The notes beneath the pieces are model-generated. The model did no database searches. It was not told where the DNA came from and was given only the letters and a program-made list of their open reading frames with translations. Positions 41,595-51,973 of a DNA stretch of 64,000 nt are shown here, in pieces; position 1 is the first letter of the stretch, and every line of letters begins with the position of its first letter. The DNA is taken from NCBI GenBank assembly GCA_911728435.2, contig OU452211.1, positions 12,630,428 to 12,694,427 on the forward strand, written 5' to 3'. This DNA is from Apoderus coryli (taxonomy: Eukaryota; Arthropoda; Insecta; Coleoptera; Attelabidae). The position numbers were made by a program, and so were the translations under genes.

Positions 41595-43452
41595 AAAATA
41601 TTATTACTAAATAATTAATAATCATAATAATAATCTTTATTAGCCATCACAGATACAAACAATGTACATTGGCAAGTCAATTCAATTGAATTACAAAACA
41701 TAAGTGAATAACAAAGATAAAACAACACATGTCATACATATAAAATCAGTTACTAAAAAAGCTCAAAAAAACAGACGAATCACAGAAATATCATCATAAC
41801 TACGTCCAACAACAATAAGCAACAGCAAAATACAAATAAACTAATATAAAATATAAAACGAAGTTACGAACAATATATGACATATGATACAATACAACAA
41901 ATAAATAAAATATATACTAAAAATAAAACTATACTGTCACACCCGGTATATTGGAATAAAAATATTGCATCCGGTCGAACTAGCTATTTTACGCTGATTT
42001 AATAATTTATGAGAGTTCATTAAAGTTTATACAAGTTCATGACTTTGGAATCGGTATTGTATCTACTAGACAAAATTAGCTGACGGACATTTTTTCAAAT
42101 AAGCGGTACGACGCTAGTAATAGACAATTTGATTGGTCTATATTCGTAAGAGTGGTAAAAAGTAAAGTTATAAATATTATTGTAACAGGAAGTTACATCT
42201 ATCTGCTGGATGAAATCGAACGTGCAAGTTTCCGTAGAGAAGCCGGGCCGAAATCCATGCTGACATTTGTTTATCGTTTTTGCAGTATTTAAGAAACCAA
42301 ATATTCTCTCAGAAACTATCTTCTCCATGATCTTAGAAAATGCACTCAAGAGCGATATCGGTCCATAATTCTCGACAGAAGTGCGATCTCCTTTTTTAAA
42401 TATTGGAACGACGATGGCATGCTTAAGTTGTTCAGGGAATATACCATACTAAACTGATATATTTGTCAATTCAGCTATAATTGGAAACAATATTTGAGTC
42501 GCGCCCTTTATAATTTTTAGAGGTATATTATGCATCCCAGTTGATTTCTTATTCGGCATATTTTTGATGATTTTGGCTACCTCTCGGTCAGTAACAGGAC
42601 TGAAAAACATGCTACGATGGTTCACAGGACCAACCGTGCAATCGTTAGACATGTTCCCAATAAAATGCGACTCCAATTTGTTTTTTACTACCGTCGTGAA
42701 ATATGTACAGAAAATAGTGGAGACCTCAGAGGGGTTTGACACATGATTATCATTATTATTGACTATAATCGTACTGTTTGCATTTCTGGTTTTACCTGTA
42801 ATCTCGCTAAAGAAATTCCATATCGTTTTTGACTTGTTTTGAGATCTTACTAAGGACTGATTATAAATCGCACTCTTTTCACACGCTATCCTTTTGTTAA
42901 TTTGCTTCCGAAATTCTCTGTAAGTTCTTTGTAAATTTTCATCTGGTATATGCTGCCTCAACCAGCTCAGGTTCTGCAGCTCCAGGTAGTCACGCCTGAG
43001 TTCATCAGAGAAGTAAATCTTGAATTTACTATATCTTTGGGCAGTTGCTAAGGGTTTTAATGGAAATGGAGCATTAAAGCTCCATTCTAAACGTTGCCAA
43101 AACTTCTCGAATGCCTCCTGGAAACTCATGCCTCTGAGTTCATTGACATTCAGTGTACTAAGTAAGAACTTAAACTGAGAAATAGAAGCATTTGTGAATT
43201 GCCTACAACTAGATCTACATTTATCTCTGATTGGAAGTGTTTGTGATTTGTATTTTAATCTAGATAATTGCGCGCAGTGGTCAGAGAAACCAATATTAAA
43301 GTTTAACACTCTGACAGAGCTGGGGTCATTCGTACGGACGTAGTCTATTTTTGACATGACTGTCTTAGATGCGAGAGACACAACACGGGTAGGAGAATCA
43401 ACTAATGATGTCAGTTGGAATGACTCTATAATATCACGCAATAACTTATAAT
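41595..43452 (-). mobile_element. LINE A, 3' part (endonuclease C-terminus, partial polymerase)
   Basis: Minus strand from 43441: NYKLLRDIIESFQLTSLVDSPTRVV, MSKIDYVRT, GFSDHCAQL (endonuclease end), a linker, SEVSTIFCTYF and MPNKKSTGMHNIPLKIIK. A frame change near 42450 leads to SAFSKIMEKIVSERIFGFL and QHGFRPGFSTETCTFDFI. The polymerase then breaks off and the catalytic box is absent. The 3' UTR ends in AATAAAGATTATTATT at about 41600. The 5' continuation lies beyond LINE B at 45474-45787. Confidence 0.83.
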
Positions 43453-45467
43453 ATTAATAATAATAATAATAATAATAATCTTTATTAACTACGTTTTGTA
43501 CAAAACAATTGCAGTACGTCAAAATACAAAAACTATATCTACAACAAAAAACATGAAAGTGTAAGTAACATAGGTACAAACAAATTAAAAGCGACTAATT
43601 GCTAAAATGTACAACTTCCTGGGAATATTCTTCCACAGAATAAAAAGCATGCTTGAGCAAGTATGATTTTATAGTTCTTTTGAACATTTCTGAACTGTAC
43701 TCCCGGACCCTACGAGGAAGTGCATTATACAACCGAATCTGTAGGGAATTCTTTGCAGACTTAGTCAATCTCCATCGCCGAGCCCGTACCAAGTCCGCAG
43801 ATCTCGTACCGTACTCATGACAAGTTGAGTTAATACACAAATCGGGCTTACATCTGTGAATCTCAAGCAGTTGATAATATATATATAAAGACGGGAGAGG
43901 CATTATATTGAGAGATTTGAAAATGGGCTTGCAATGCTCCAGATATCCAGCATTTGCCAGAATGCGAACCACCTTTTTTTGCACTCTAAATATTTGCATA
44001 GCCGATGATGAGTTACCCCAGAGACTCACTCCATAAGAAATATGAGAATGAAACAGTGAGAAATAAACAGTTCTCAGAGCTTGCTGACTCAGACAATGTC
44101 TGAGCCTCCTAATAACGTAAATACTAGAAGACAACTTACCCCTGAGAAAATCAACGTGCGACGCCCAGCAAAGCGCATCATCAACAATAATCCCCAATAA
44201 GTTGGCTGTTCGTCCCCGAGCATGACCACTAGCACTAGAAAATGTAAGTCTCTGGGTCTTATCAATATTTAGTTTCAGCAGATTACTAGTGAACCAGCCA
44301 TTCGCAACTCCCTCAAGGTGCCCCGTACGACCTTCGAGCTGTGAAACACTGCTCCCATAACACACCAAAGACGTATCATCAGCATAAAGAGTGACCCTTC
44401 CAGGATTCAAATAACTATATAGGTCGTTAATATAAATGACAAAGAGCAACGGACCCAACACAGAGCCCTGGGGCACTCCACTCGTTAATACCCTCACCTC
44501 AGACAGCTCCGACCGAAGAGCCACTGTCTGTCCTCTGCCAGTCAGGTACGACCGCAGCAGCTGCAACGAGAGTCCCCGTACACCATATCGAGAAAGCTTG
44601 GTCAGAAGAACTTCATGAGACACACAGTCAAAGGCCTTGCTCAGATCACATAAGGTGAGATTAATAAATTCACATCTCTCCAGGCCCTCGACTATGTCAG
44701 ACACCACACGAGCCACCGCCTGAACTGTCGACCGACCACCCCTGAAACCAAACTGTCCAGGACACAAAAGGTTATTCGCTTCCAAAAAAGAAGTTAGATT
44801 TTGTTTTAATATAATCTCGAAAATTTTTCCAAATATAGGAACTATAGAAATCGGTCGGTAATCAGAAGCATTATCGATGTTACCCTTTTTAAATACAGGG
44901 ATAACTCTAGTCAACTTGAATGGCTCAGGGAAAATGCCGCCGCACAAACATAAATTGAAGATGTGCACTAAAGGCTTAACCAAGATCTGTGCATATTCCT
45001 TCACAAAGAAACTGCTGCAGTCAAACATATCAACACTGCCCGAGTTTTTTAAGTGGCGAATGGTCTCCAGGACCTGAAACTCCGAGACAGGCAACATAAA
45101 AAAGGAGCTAGGCTGCATCGGTATCCGACTTAACATATGCACCCGCTCATCAAGATCCACAGACATGGCCTCAGTAATTTTATTAGCAACAGATACAAAA
45201 AAACTGTTAAACTCGGTAGGTGTAAGCCGAGTACTAACTGGCATTGTACAATAGTTTCTTTCACTATTAATTATTCTCCAGATATCACGTGGTTTATTAG
45301 TGGAGCTAGCTATATATCTCTCGTAGGCCATCTTTTTATGGTCAATAATAGTCTTCCTATAATCAGCATGCAACGAGTTATACAGGGTCCGATGAGAAGC
45401 GTCGCCCGTCGACTCACAAACTATCTTAATGGCCATGAGCTTGTCCCTTTTCTCTCGAAGCTCCGAA
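43453..45467 (-). mobile_element. LINE B, 5'-truncated, inserted in LINE A
   Basis: Flanked by TATAAT (43447-43452 and 45468-45473). Removing it rejoins LINE A in frame as DYNY-KLLRDIIESF. The tail is AATAAAGATTATTATT on the minus strand. The 5' end is truncated in the linker between endonuclease and polymerase. Confidence 0.92.
43595..45467 (-). CDS. LINE B reverse transcriptase, uninterrupted
   Basis: Open from the truncation point through about 620 codons. Motifs in order: IASSTNKPRDIWRIINSE, LTPTEFNSFFVSVANKI, RVIPVFKKGNIDNASDYRP, GQFGFRGGRSTVQAV, LCDLSKAFDCVSH, TSGVPQGSVLGPLLFVIYI, LYADDTSLVCYG (catalytic), LLKLNIDKTQRLTF, NLLGIIVDD, HSHISYGVSLWGN and a C-terminal LYNALPRRVRE. It is a Jockey-superfamily polymerase (BS/X-like type). 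There are no lesions, so it is young. The upstream ORF at 45699-45421 crosses the LINE A/LINE B junction and is not part of this protein. Confidence 0.92.
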
Positions 45468-45473
45468 TATAAT

Positions 45474-45787
45474 TATAGTCGTTACGACCATCGATCTCGT
45501 TTATGTTAAAATCACCACACACTATTAAATTATCAAATCTGAGGGACAGTTCAGAAAGAACCGCCACTAATCGGGAACAAAAAACATCCAAATCGCCACT
45601 AGGTGCTCGATATATTGTGATTACACAGACCCTTTTTTCGTACACAACAGCCGAACATTCAAAATCTACCTCAGCAGAAAACAAACTGACACAAGGCAAC
45701 GGTTCACATGTGAAATGATCGTCATTTCTAAAATAAATTGCGGATCCACCATGGCAGTGTGTTGATCGACAAAAATATGATTTTTTG
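45474..45787 (-). mobile_element. LINE A, 5' part (endonuclease)
   Basis: The minus strand reads SYFCRSTHCHGGSAIYFRND, then VCVITIYRAPSGD and DNLIVCGDFNINEIDGRNDYNY, and continues in frame into the part at 43441. It is truncated near 45787. Confidence 0.83.
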
Positions 45788-46509
45788 AATTAAATACATA
45801 CACTTTTTAATCAATGGCACTAGTATTTAAACAACAAACGAACAAATAGTTCAAACGTAATGTGTCAAAACAAAAACAGTAAACAAATCGAAATTCGTGG
45901 AAATAGTATACCTACCTATCTACAATAGATAGAAGACGGCCGGGTTAGGTGCCTAAGCTCAACGTAAAGACGTTCGCAATAGCACACATATTATTTTAAT
46001 AGGTATTATATAAAAGTTCTCAATTACCACCAGTTTTTTCTGTATATTTATTTAAATATATTCAAGAAAAAGTACAACAATTTTGAGCAAAATACATGTA
46101 TTTTAGGCCTTATTTGGTAGTGCATACTATTACCCGGTGACCGGTGAGGTGGCGGAAAACTTTTGATATGTACATAGGTATATGTGTACCTATACAGTGT
46201 ATACGAGTATACGGTGTAGGCGACGATAACAGTTGCCTCAAAAAATGCAAAGTCTCGGTAGTGGGTTTATAGCACCAGCCGCTATTTTGCGGTAGTTATA
46301 TTATACCTATAGATAATTATTGAATTAAAGGGGATGTTTTAAAGGTTTAAGGTAGAAAATGAAATAAATTAAATTAATATAAGAATCCATATTATTTTTT
46401 TTTAATTATGGAGTCAATAATAATAAATTGTGTATTTAATTTATGGCGAAGTTTTAAAGGTAGGCGGTGCCTGCTTTGCCTACCTCGACCAGCCGCCACT
46501 GACGAAAGC

Positions 46510-46957
46510 CAATTCTATTTAGAAGGTCTGAAGACATTCTGCAGAAGTTTTCAAATTTTTTACTTGGTTCTTTTACCAAATCAGATAACATATCAGTTCT
46601 ACTGTATCTGAAATTATGAAGAATAAAACAAGGTCATATATTATTTGTTGTTATTACCGACTAAGCCTTATTAGCTCGAACGGCTCCTATTATAAGACGA
46701 CATCCACCATCGCCTTTTGTTTTTCTTCTTTTTTTCATTATTTAATAAATTAAAGCCACTATAATTACTACAAAAGCGGCTGCAGCAAGAGTACTTTCCT
46801 CTTCTGGCCACAAAGTGACGGTTGTTTCAAAAATCTTGAAACAGACGATTCGTAGCACAAGCGAACACGCGCCGTGAGAAGGGGTACATTCGAGCTCACC
46901 CGTGGCGCGAGCTGGCGCGCACAAACCGGCGCGTCTTGTGCAGGCCTGTGATATCAC
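46510..46957 (-). pseudogene. Possible start of Harbinger-like transposase
   Basis: The minus-strand frame 46957-46742 includes TTVTLWPEEESTLAAAAFVVI and stops after VALIY. Beyond the stop it reads MKKRRKTKGDGGCR, a basic stretch. An alanine-rich helix followed by basic residues is common at the start of Harbinger nucleases, but no catalytic motif is present. Low confidence. Confidence 0.3.
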
Positions 46958-46979
46958 GGGCCGTGAGAAGCTAGCTTTA

Positions 46980-48764
46980 GAATTCCCAACAGAAATCGCT
47001 GAGTTGGAAATGTACTGCCTTTGTGCGTCTGATATTTCGGGTTGTCTACATGCTTAGGAGAACAGCGCCTTAATGGAACTGTATAATTTTTTTATCAGGA
47101 GAAACTAATTTTAATATTTTGATAAATGTCTCTCTCCCATAATCTTGCCTAAGGTAACACGGAAGAATTCAAGTGGTCCTGATGGTGTCCCATGAAGACC
47201 GTAATTGATTATATAGCGCCTATTTTAACGCACTTGGTAAACTGTTCCTTTCTTGAAGGCAAATTTCCCCATCAATTAAAGTTAGCCAGGGTTGTGCCTA
47301 TCTTCAAGAAGGGGGATCCTGTGAGTATTTGTAACTATAGAGGTGTCTCTGTTTTGTCAGTTTTTTCAAAGGTTTGTGAAAATGCGTACTACCGACGACT
47401 TGTCCAATTTGTAAACAAATACAACATCATTGGTGAAAATCAATTTGGTTTTAGGCAGGGTTTATCTACCCAGGATGCCATTATTCAGTTCGTTGGTGGC
47501 GTATTGAGGACATTGGAGGAAAGGCTTAAGCGTTCGGGTTTATTCTTTTATTATACACGAGCTTTTGAGACGGTAGATCAACAGACAATTTTATCCAAAA
47601 CACCTTTACAATGGTTAGTATCTTATCTTACATCTAGAAAACAAACGGTGAGTCTGAACCGTGGCGGTAAAACTGTTGAATCATCAATTCTGGAGTTAGA
47701 TGTCGGTGTTCCGCAGGGCAGTACGTTGGGACCCCTGATATTCATATTGCTCATTTCCGACATATCCAGATACATAGACTCCACAGAACACATAACGCTT
47801 TTTGCAGATGATACCTTAGCGATATTATCTGCTGATAATTTTGGGGCTCGAAGATCAAAGGTACATGACTGTTTGGAGCAGATGCGAGGTTATTGTAATA
47901 CCAAAGATTACGTACATTAATGGTTTGGTGCTGAATTTGGGGAAGACAAACCATATATATTTTTTTGGATATATTTCTTGGGTTTTTTGGTTCGTATTGA
48001 CAACAATGGTGAGATAAAAAAAAAATATTTCATATCAAAAATTTTTTCTCTCTTTACGACGTTTCGACAAAATAGTTTTTGTATTCTTCAGGTTTTTTTT
48101 TCGTCAGTCTTCCAACATCTTTAGTGTTCTCTTTTTCTTTTTATTATTATTTCCATTTTTTGTATTTGTAATTTTTGTTTCGGAAGTACGTTTAGAAGCG
48201 AATGTTAAGAGGAAAAAAAACCATATACACTTCTCGGCTAGAGAGGTGGACTATGGCATTAGAGTTGGGAATGGCGATCATCGGCTTGTACAAAAATCCT
48301 GTGTAAGATTCTTAGGCGTGGAGATTGACTCACAGTTAAATTGGTATAAGCAAATCGAGGTTATTTCGGGCAAACTTTTCGTTTTTAATCTGGAAGATAA
48401 GAAGCTTTGTTTCCGTCGATGTGTTGCGATCGTTCTATATTTTGCTAATATTCACTCTGTTTTATGTTATGCTATTGTGTTGTGGGGTATCTCACGACGC
48501 ATAGATGAAATAATTTTATTACAAAAGAGGATCATTAGAACGATGACATTTAAACCAGCAAGATACTCCTGTCGTCAAGTTTGTAAAGATTTGAGGATAT
48601 TAACAGTAATATCAATTTATATTTTAGAATGTGTTTTCTATGTATATTCACATATCAGTAACTTTACCAGCACTAATCAATCATCGAACTATGAACTTAG
48701 ATATGGGTTGAATTTAAAATTGCCGATGCACAGACTCTCCCTTTCAGCGAATAGTTCTTATGTA
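46980..48764 (+). mobile_element. LINE K, reverse transcriptase remnant
   Basis: The plus strand reads TRKNSSGPDGVP, then RVVPIFKKGDPVSICNYRGVSVLS, ENQFGFRQGLSTQDAI, GVPQGSTLGPLIFILLISDI, ITLFADDTLAIL (catalytic) and SCVRFLGVEIDSQLNWYKQI. It continues IHSVLCYAIVLWG and the C-terminus LSLSANSSYV. That end continues beyond the 2.7-kb TIR element as PLLYLMNKE (51493 on), with the stop and a tail AATAAAGAGTAAGTATTATTATTAT at 51509-51533. Lesions include a stop before the catalytic half and a 260-bp insertion at 47958-48217. Confidence 0.83.
47958..48217 (-). mobile_element. 260-bp insertion with 10-bp target duplication
   Basis: AAACCATATA occurs on both sides (47948-47957 and 48218-48227), and removal rejoins the LINE K reading NHIYF-like sequence. 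On the minus strand it carries CTGAAGA, a 6-bp stem ACAAAA/TTTTGT, then GAAACGTC (48091-48061). It could be a truncated Penelope-like end or a short retroelement. No coding capacity. Confidence 0.65.
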
Positions 48765-49654
48765 CACTGAAAAAAATATTGTACGTAAAACCAATGAATG
48801 GTTGTCATCAATATTTTGAACATTAATATTATGAATTGGTCACTGTTACAATGAATTTTGATCATAAATTAAAAATTTCATACATAGAAACAATGTACGA
48901 TGAAACATTAATCAATAAATGCCAGACATCGAAAATTTATGTTTTTTTTCATCAATATAATGTCACTATTTATTGCTTCAATGTTTTAAATTTATTAATT
49001 TATGCTCTTCGCCTTTAACACAATAATTTGTAAATCATACACCTATGAACAGCGAACATAAAAACTAATAAACGATCATCGTTGATTCAATGGATGCTAA
49101 GCATTAATTTTACGAACCTAACCGTTAAATTCTGAATAACGCGCGCAAATCAATGCACCCGGACCATAGACTGAATACTCAAAACATTGACATTATGACA
49201 TTCTCATAGACTTTTTGTTTACGCGTCCTTTTTGTTTTGTTTAGTTAAATGTATACAGTTGAAAAGTGAAGTGTGTTCCTAAATCTATTTTTAAAATTTG
49301 TTCCCAAATAATACAACAAATGTAGAAATATAAGGTAAGTAGTAATCCTTTTATATAAGTACCATTGCGGTATTCCTTTGTAATGTTGAAAACCCGCCGA
49401 TACGAGGGGAGAAATTTTATGGGCTCTTCATGGATATTTAGTGCTATCCGCTAAGCTATGTTCCAAAGGTGCCAGTGGAAAGATAAGCCATTTAAAGTAC
49501 ACAATAAAAGACTCTCAAGAATCTTTTTTATTTTGTGCTAAAACAGTTCAAGAAATAGAAGAACATATAATAAACCTTAAAGGAAGAAAATCTGCAATTC
49601 AACCGTACTTATGGGTTCTATAAGTCTATTCTAAAGGCGCACACTGTTATTTTG

Positions 49655-50600
49655 ATTAATAATAATAATATAATAAATGACTTTATTGAGAACTTAGAAA
49701 AGTTACACAAAAGGCGAAGTCGATGCACAGCCTCCTAGCTCAACATATTAACAATACTAAAGATAACTGCATAATAATAACAACAACAAAAACCCTGATA
49801 CATAAAAAAAGGCAATGATTCCTGGATGCCCTGCGGCACTACGCAATGTCCTGGGCCCAGACACTGCCGTTCCCAAAATGACAACCTGACTTCTATCATT
49901 CACATACGTTCCGAGTAGAGATACAGCAGGCTCCCCAAAGCCCAGGTAACCCACAATGGCCAGCAACAAACCATGACCAATGCGGTTAAATGCCCCTTGC
50001 GTAGTCCAACAGCAGCAATGCCGTCAATCGACCCTGATCTACCGCCCCCAATGCATCATCCAGTATTTTAAGTCATGTCGTGGAGCAACTGTGACCCTGA
50101 CGGAACCCTGACTGGACGTCCTACAACAACCCTTGCCCATCAAGATATGTTTTCATTTGATTGCAGATCACTCTCTCAATAACCTTGGAGATCGCTGGGA
50201 GTATATTAATCGGTCTATAAGATCCTTAAACGTTGATGGAGTTTTAGTTTTGGGATTGGAATGACATTGGCTTCTTTCCAACATGTTGGGAAGTTCCTCG
50301 TTTCTATATAGTAATTAACTAGATGCTGTATAAAGGGCATTATAAACGGACAACTACTACTACTAGCATATCAATAGTGATCATGTCACTGCCTACAGCA
50401 TTTGACTTAATCCCAAGCAATGCATCAAGTATCTCCCCATGATCCACCATTGTAAATTCAAAGTTAATATCAGGCCTAATTGTATTACCTAAGTAAAAAA
50501 TGATCGTTCCTGGGTCCGGATTGTTGGTAGAAGTGGCCACAAAAAAATCATTAATATTATCAACATCATGAATAAAAGACGGTATTGTGATATTTTCCCT
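49655..50600 (-). mobile_element. Captured LINE fragment in copy 1
   Basis: Minus strand: GEILDALLGIKSNAVGSDMITIDM (linker), INILPAISKVIE-type polymerase sequence, VQSGFRQGHS-type, LLAIVGYLGFGEPAVSLLGTYVNDRSQVV, then a tail AATAAAGTCATTTATTATATTATT. It is heavily mutated. The same fragment, shorter, occurs in copy 2. Confidence 0.75.
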
Positions 50601-51049
50601 TGCATAAATGTTTAGATCTCGTAATAATTTCTAATTTTGTTTAGAAGAATTTCCGCGGACTTTAGTTTCCAAATCTAGTTTTTTCTCCCTTTTCACCTCA
50701 GACGACAGACGAATCTGACATATTTAGCATTTAATATTAACTAAATTAAAAATAAAGCCTTTAGATTTCGAGTGTCGTACAAATATGATTTAATTTATTT
50801 ACAAAGCAGGTGCATCAAATCAATGGACGTACAGCAAGATAATTTTGAGTCTTATTTGGGCTTTTAAATTCTCTAACCATTGGTACTAGTATATTTGAAC
50901 CATACTGCACTTTGCAGTACACATAATACATATGTACCTATATGCTTGCGATTATTGATTGAATACAGAACAATAATCTCAATCTTTCGTAAAAATAATT
51001 TCCGGCGAACACAATTACGTAAAACAATTATTATAACCCAATGTAATAA

Positions 51050-51310
51050 TCAGCTAACATTGGTTTAACGTACAAAAGTCATAGATTCATGTTTCTCGTT
51101 CGTAACATTAATAACCTTCAGACATCGGTTTAATGTACAAAAGTCATAGATTAATGTTCATCGTTCGTAACATTAATAACCAGCTAATATCGGTTTTACG
51201 TATTGGAGACATAAACTAATCTTCATCGTTCGTAACATTAACAACCTGGTAACATCGTTTTAACGTACAGGAGTTATAAATTAATGTCCATCATTCGTAA
51301 GATCAATAAC
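51050..51310. repeat. Tandem repeat, ~64-bp unit, four copies
   Basis: Successive units each contain atcggtttaacgtacaaaag, ttaatgttcatcgttcgtaa and cattaataac with changes. This is a subterminal array of TIR element copy 1. The mirror array is at about 58785-59047. Confidence 0.85.
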
Positions 51311-51536
51311 CGGCGAGCATAAATTTATTTTCTTTATTTATTAATTCAACGTACAGAATTCGCTACCGAATTTATGTACGAACGTTCATTGTATTAAGGT
51401 CTCCCATCATCGGCTCTAATTTAATGTTGACGTTCATTGATTTGAAGCACTTTTTTATTAATATCACGTACCTTTTCGGTTCAGTGTATGTACCTTTGCT
51501 GTACCTTATGAATAAAGAGTAAGTATTATTATTATA

Positions 51537-51913
51537 AGTGGGTATCAGCAGGATGTGGTCTAAATTCCTAATAAATCGATAGGTTTTAAAATAACAGGAA
51601 AATATTTATTGAATAAAATATAGAAAACATCATAGGTATATTTATTATATGAATCAACAAATACCTCCTTATATTACTTACAATTTACTAGTATCTACTA
51701 ATTACAACATTGTTCTAAAATTGTAAGATAATGATATTGTAAATGATGAATATTTGGTCTTTGATAACAAGTTATCTTCCCCAGTTAAATAAGATAAAAA
51801 CATTTTTATCATCTGGTAACGATTACAAGCCGTGAGTAGCATAGCAATATTTATGGAAAAGGTGTTTATTTCATTCTATTTTGCAAGGAATTTTAATAGT
51901 TAGAATAAAAAAT
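51537..51913. other. Upstream of tetraspanin exon 1
   Basis: AT-rich sequence between the LINE K tail and the first coding exon of the tetraspanin gene. It presumably holds the promoter and 5' UTR, but no start element is evident. Confidence 0.45.
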
Positions 51914-51973
51914 ATGGGTTGTGGTGAGGCGTTGGTTAAACTTTTGGTCTTCAGTGCAAATTTAGTATTTGCG
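51914..51973 (+). CDS. Tetraspanin exon 1
   Basis: Sixty bases encode MGCGEALVKLLVFSANLVFA, the cytoplasmic start and the first half of TM1, followed by donor GTAAGTC. Its short length is usual for first coding exons of tetraspanins. It joins exon 2 in phase 0 to complete TM1. Confidence 0.87.

Larger units (their letters stand above)
41260..46501. mobile_element. hAT-like element with 8-bp target-site duplication
   Basis: It starts CAGTGGCGGCTCGTGG and ends AGCCGCCACTG. Both sides carry ACGAAAGC (41252-41259 and 46502-46509), an exact 8-bp duplication. The inverted ends and 8-bp duplication fit the hAT superfamily. The element's own sequence (41260-41594 and about 45788-46501) has no transposase, so it is non-autonomous. 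It holds LINE A, which holds LINE B. Confidence 0.88.
40719..46974. mobile_element. Harbinger-like element, interrupted by a nested hAT-like element
   Basis: The left end GCTCGCTTCCCACGGC-GCG (40719-40746) matches the reverse complement of the right end (46948-46974) at 24 of 28 positions. Inner GC-rich blocks (GCGCCG, CAGCTCGCGCCA) also correspond. Inside are a MADF-domain ORF on the plus strand and a possible transposase start on the minus strand. Harbinger elements typically encode a MADF/Myb-like protein plus a nuclease, which suggests the family. The nuclease catalytic region is missing and the target duplication is unclear. Confidence 0.55.
48765..51486. mobile_element. Non-autonomous TIR element, copy 1 (2722 bp), carrying a LINE fragment
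   Basis: It begins CACTGAAAAAAATATTGTACG and ends GGTTCAGTG. TATGTA flanks both sides (48759-48764, 51487-51492). The uninterrupted site is confirmed by the LINE K reading frame (SSYV-PLLYLMNKE). It contains a captured minus-strand LINE remnant (about 49655-50600) and a 64-bp tandem repeat near its right end. No transposase was recognised. The 6-bp duplication and CACTG end do not let me name a superfamily. An inverted second copy lies at 58611-60710. Confidence 0.88.

Noticed and set aside
45421..45699. Single endonuclease ORF that appears to belong to LINE B
   Set aside because: It crosses the LINE A/LINE B junction. The TATAAT duplication shows that the endonuclease part belongs to LINE A.
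46742..46957. Calling this a complete transposase gene
   Set aside because: There is only an alanine-rich stretch followed by a stop. No catalytic DDE motif is present, so it is listed only as a possible fragment.
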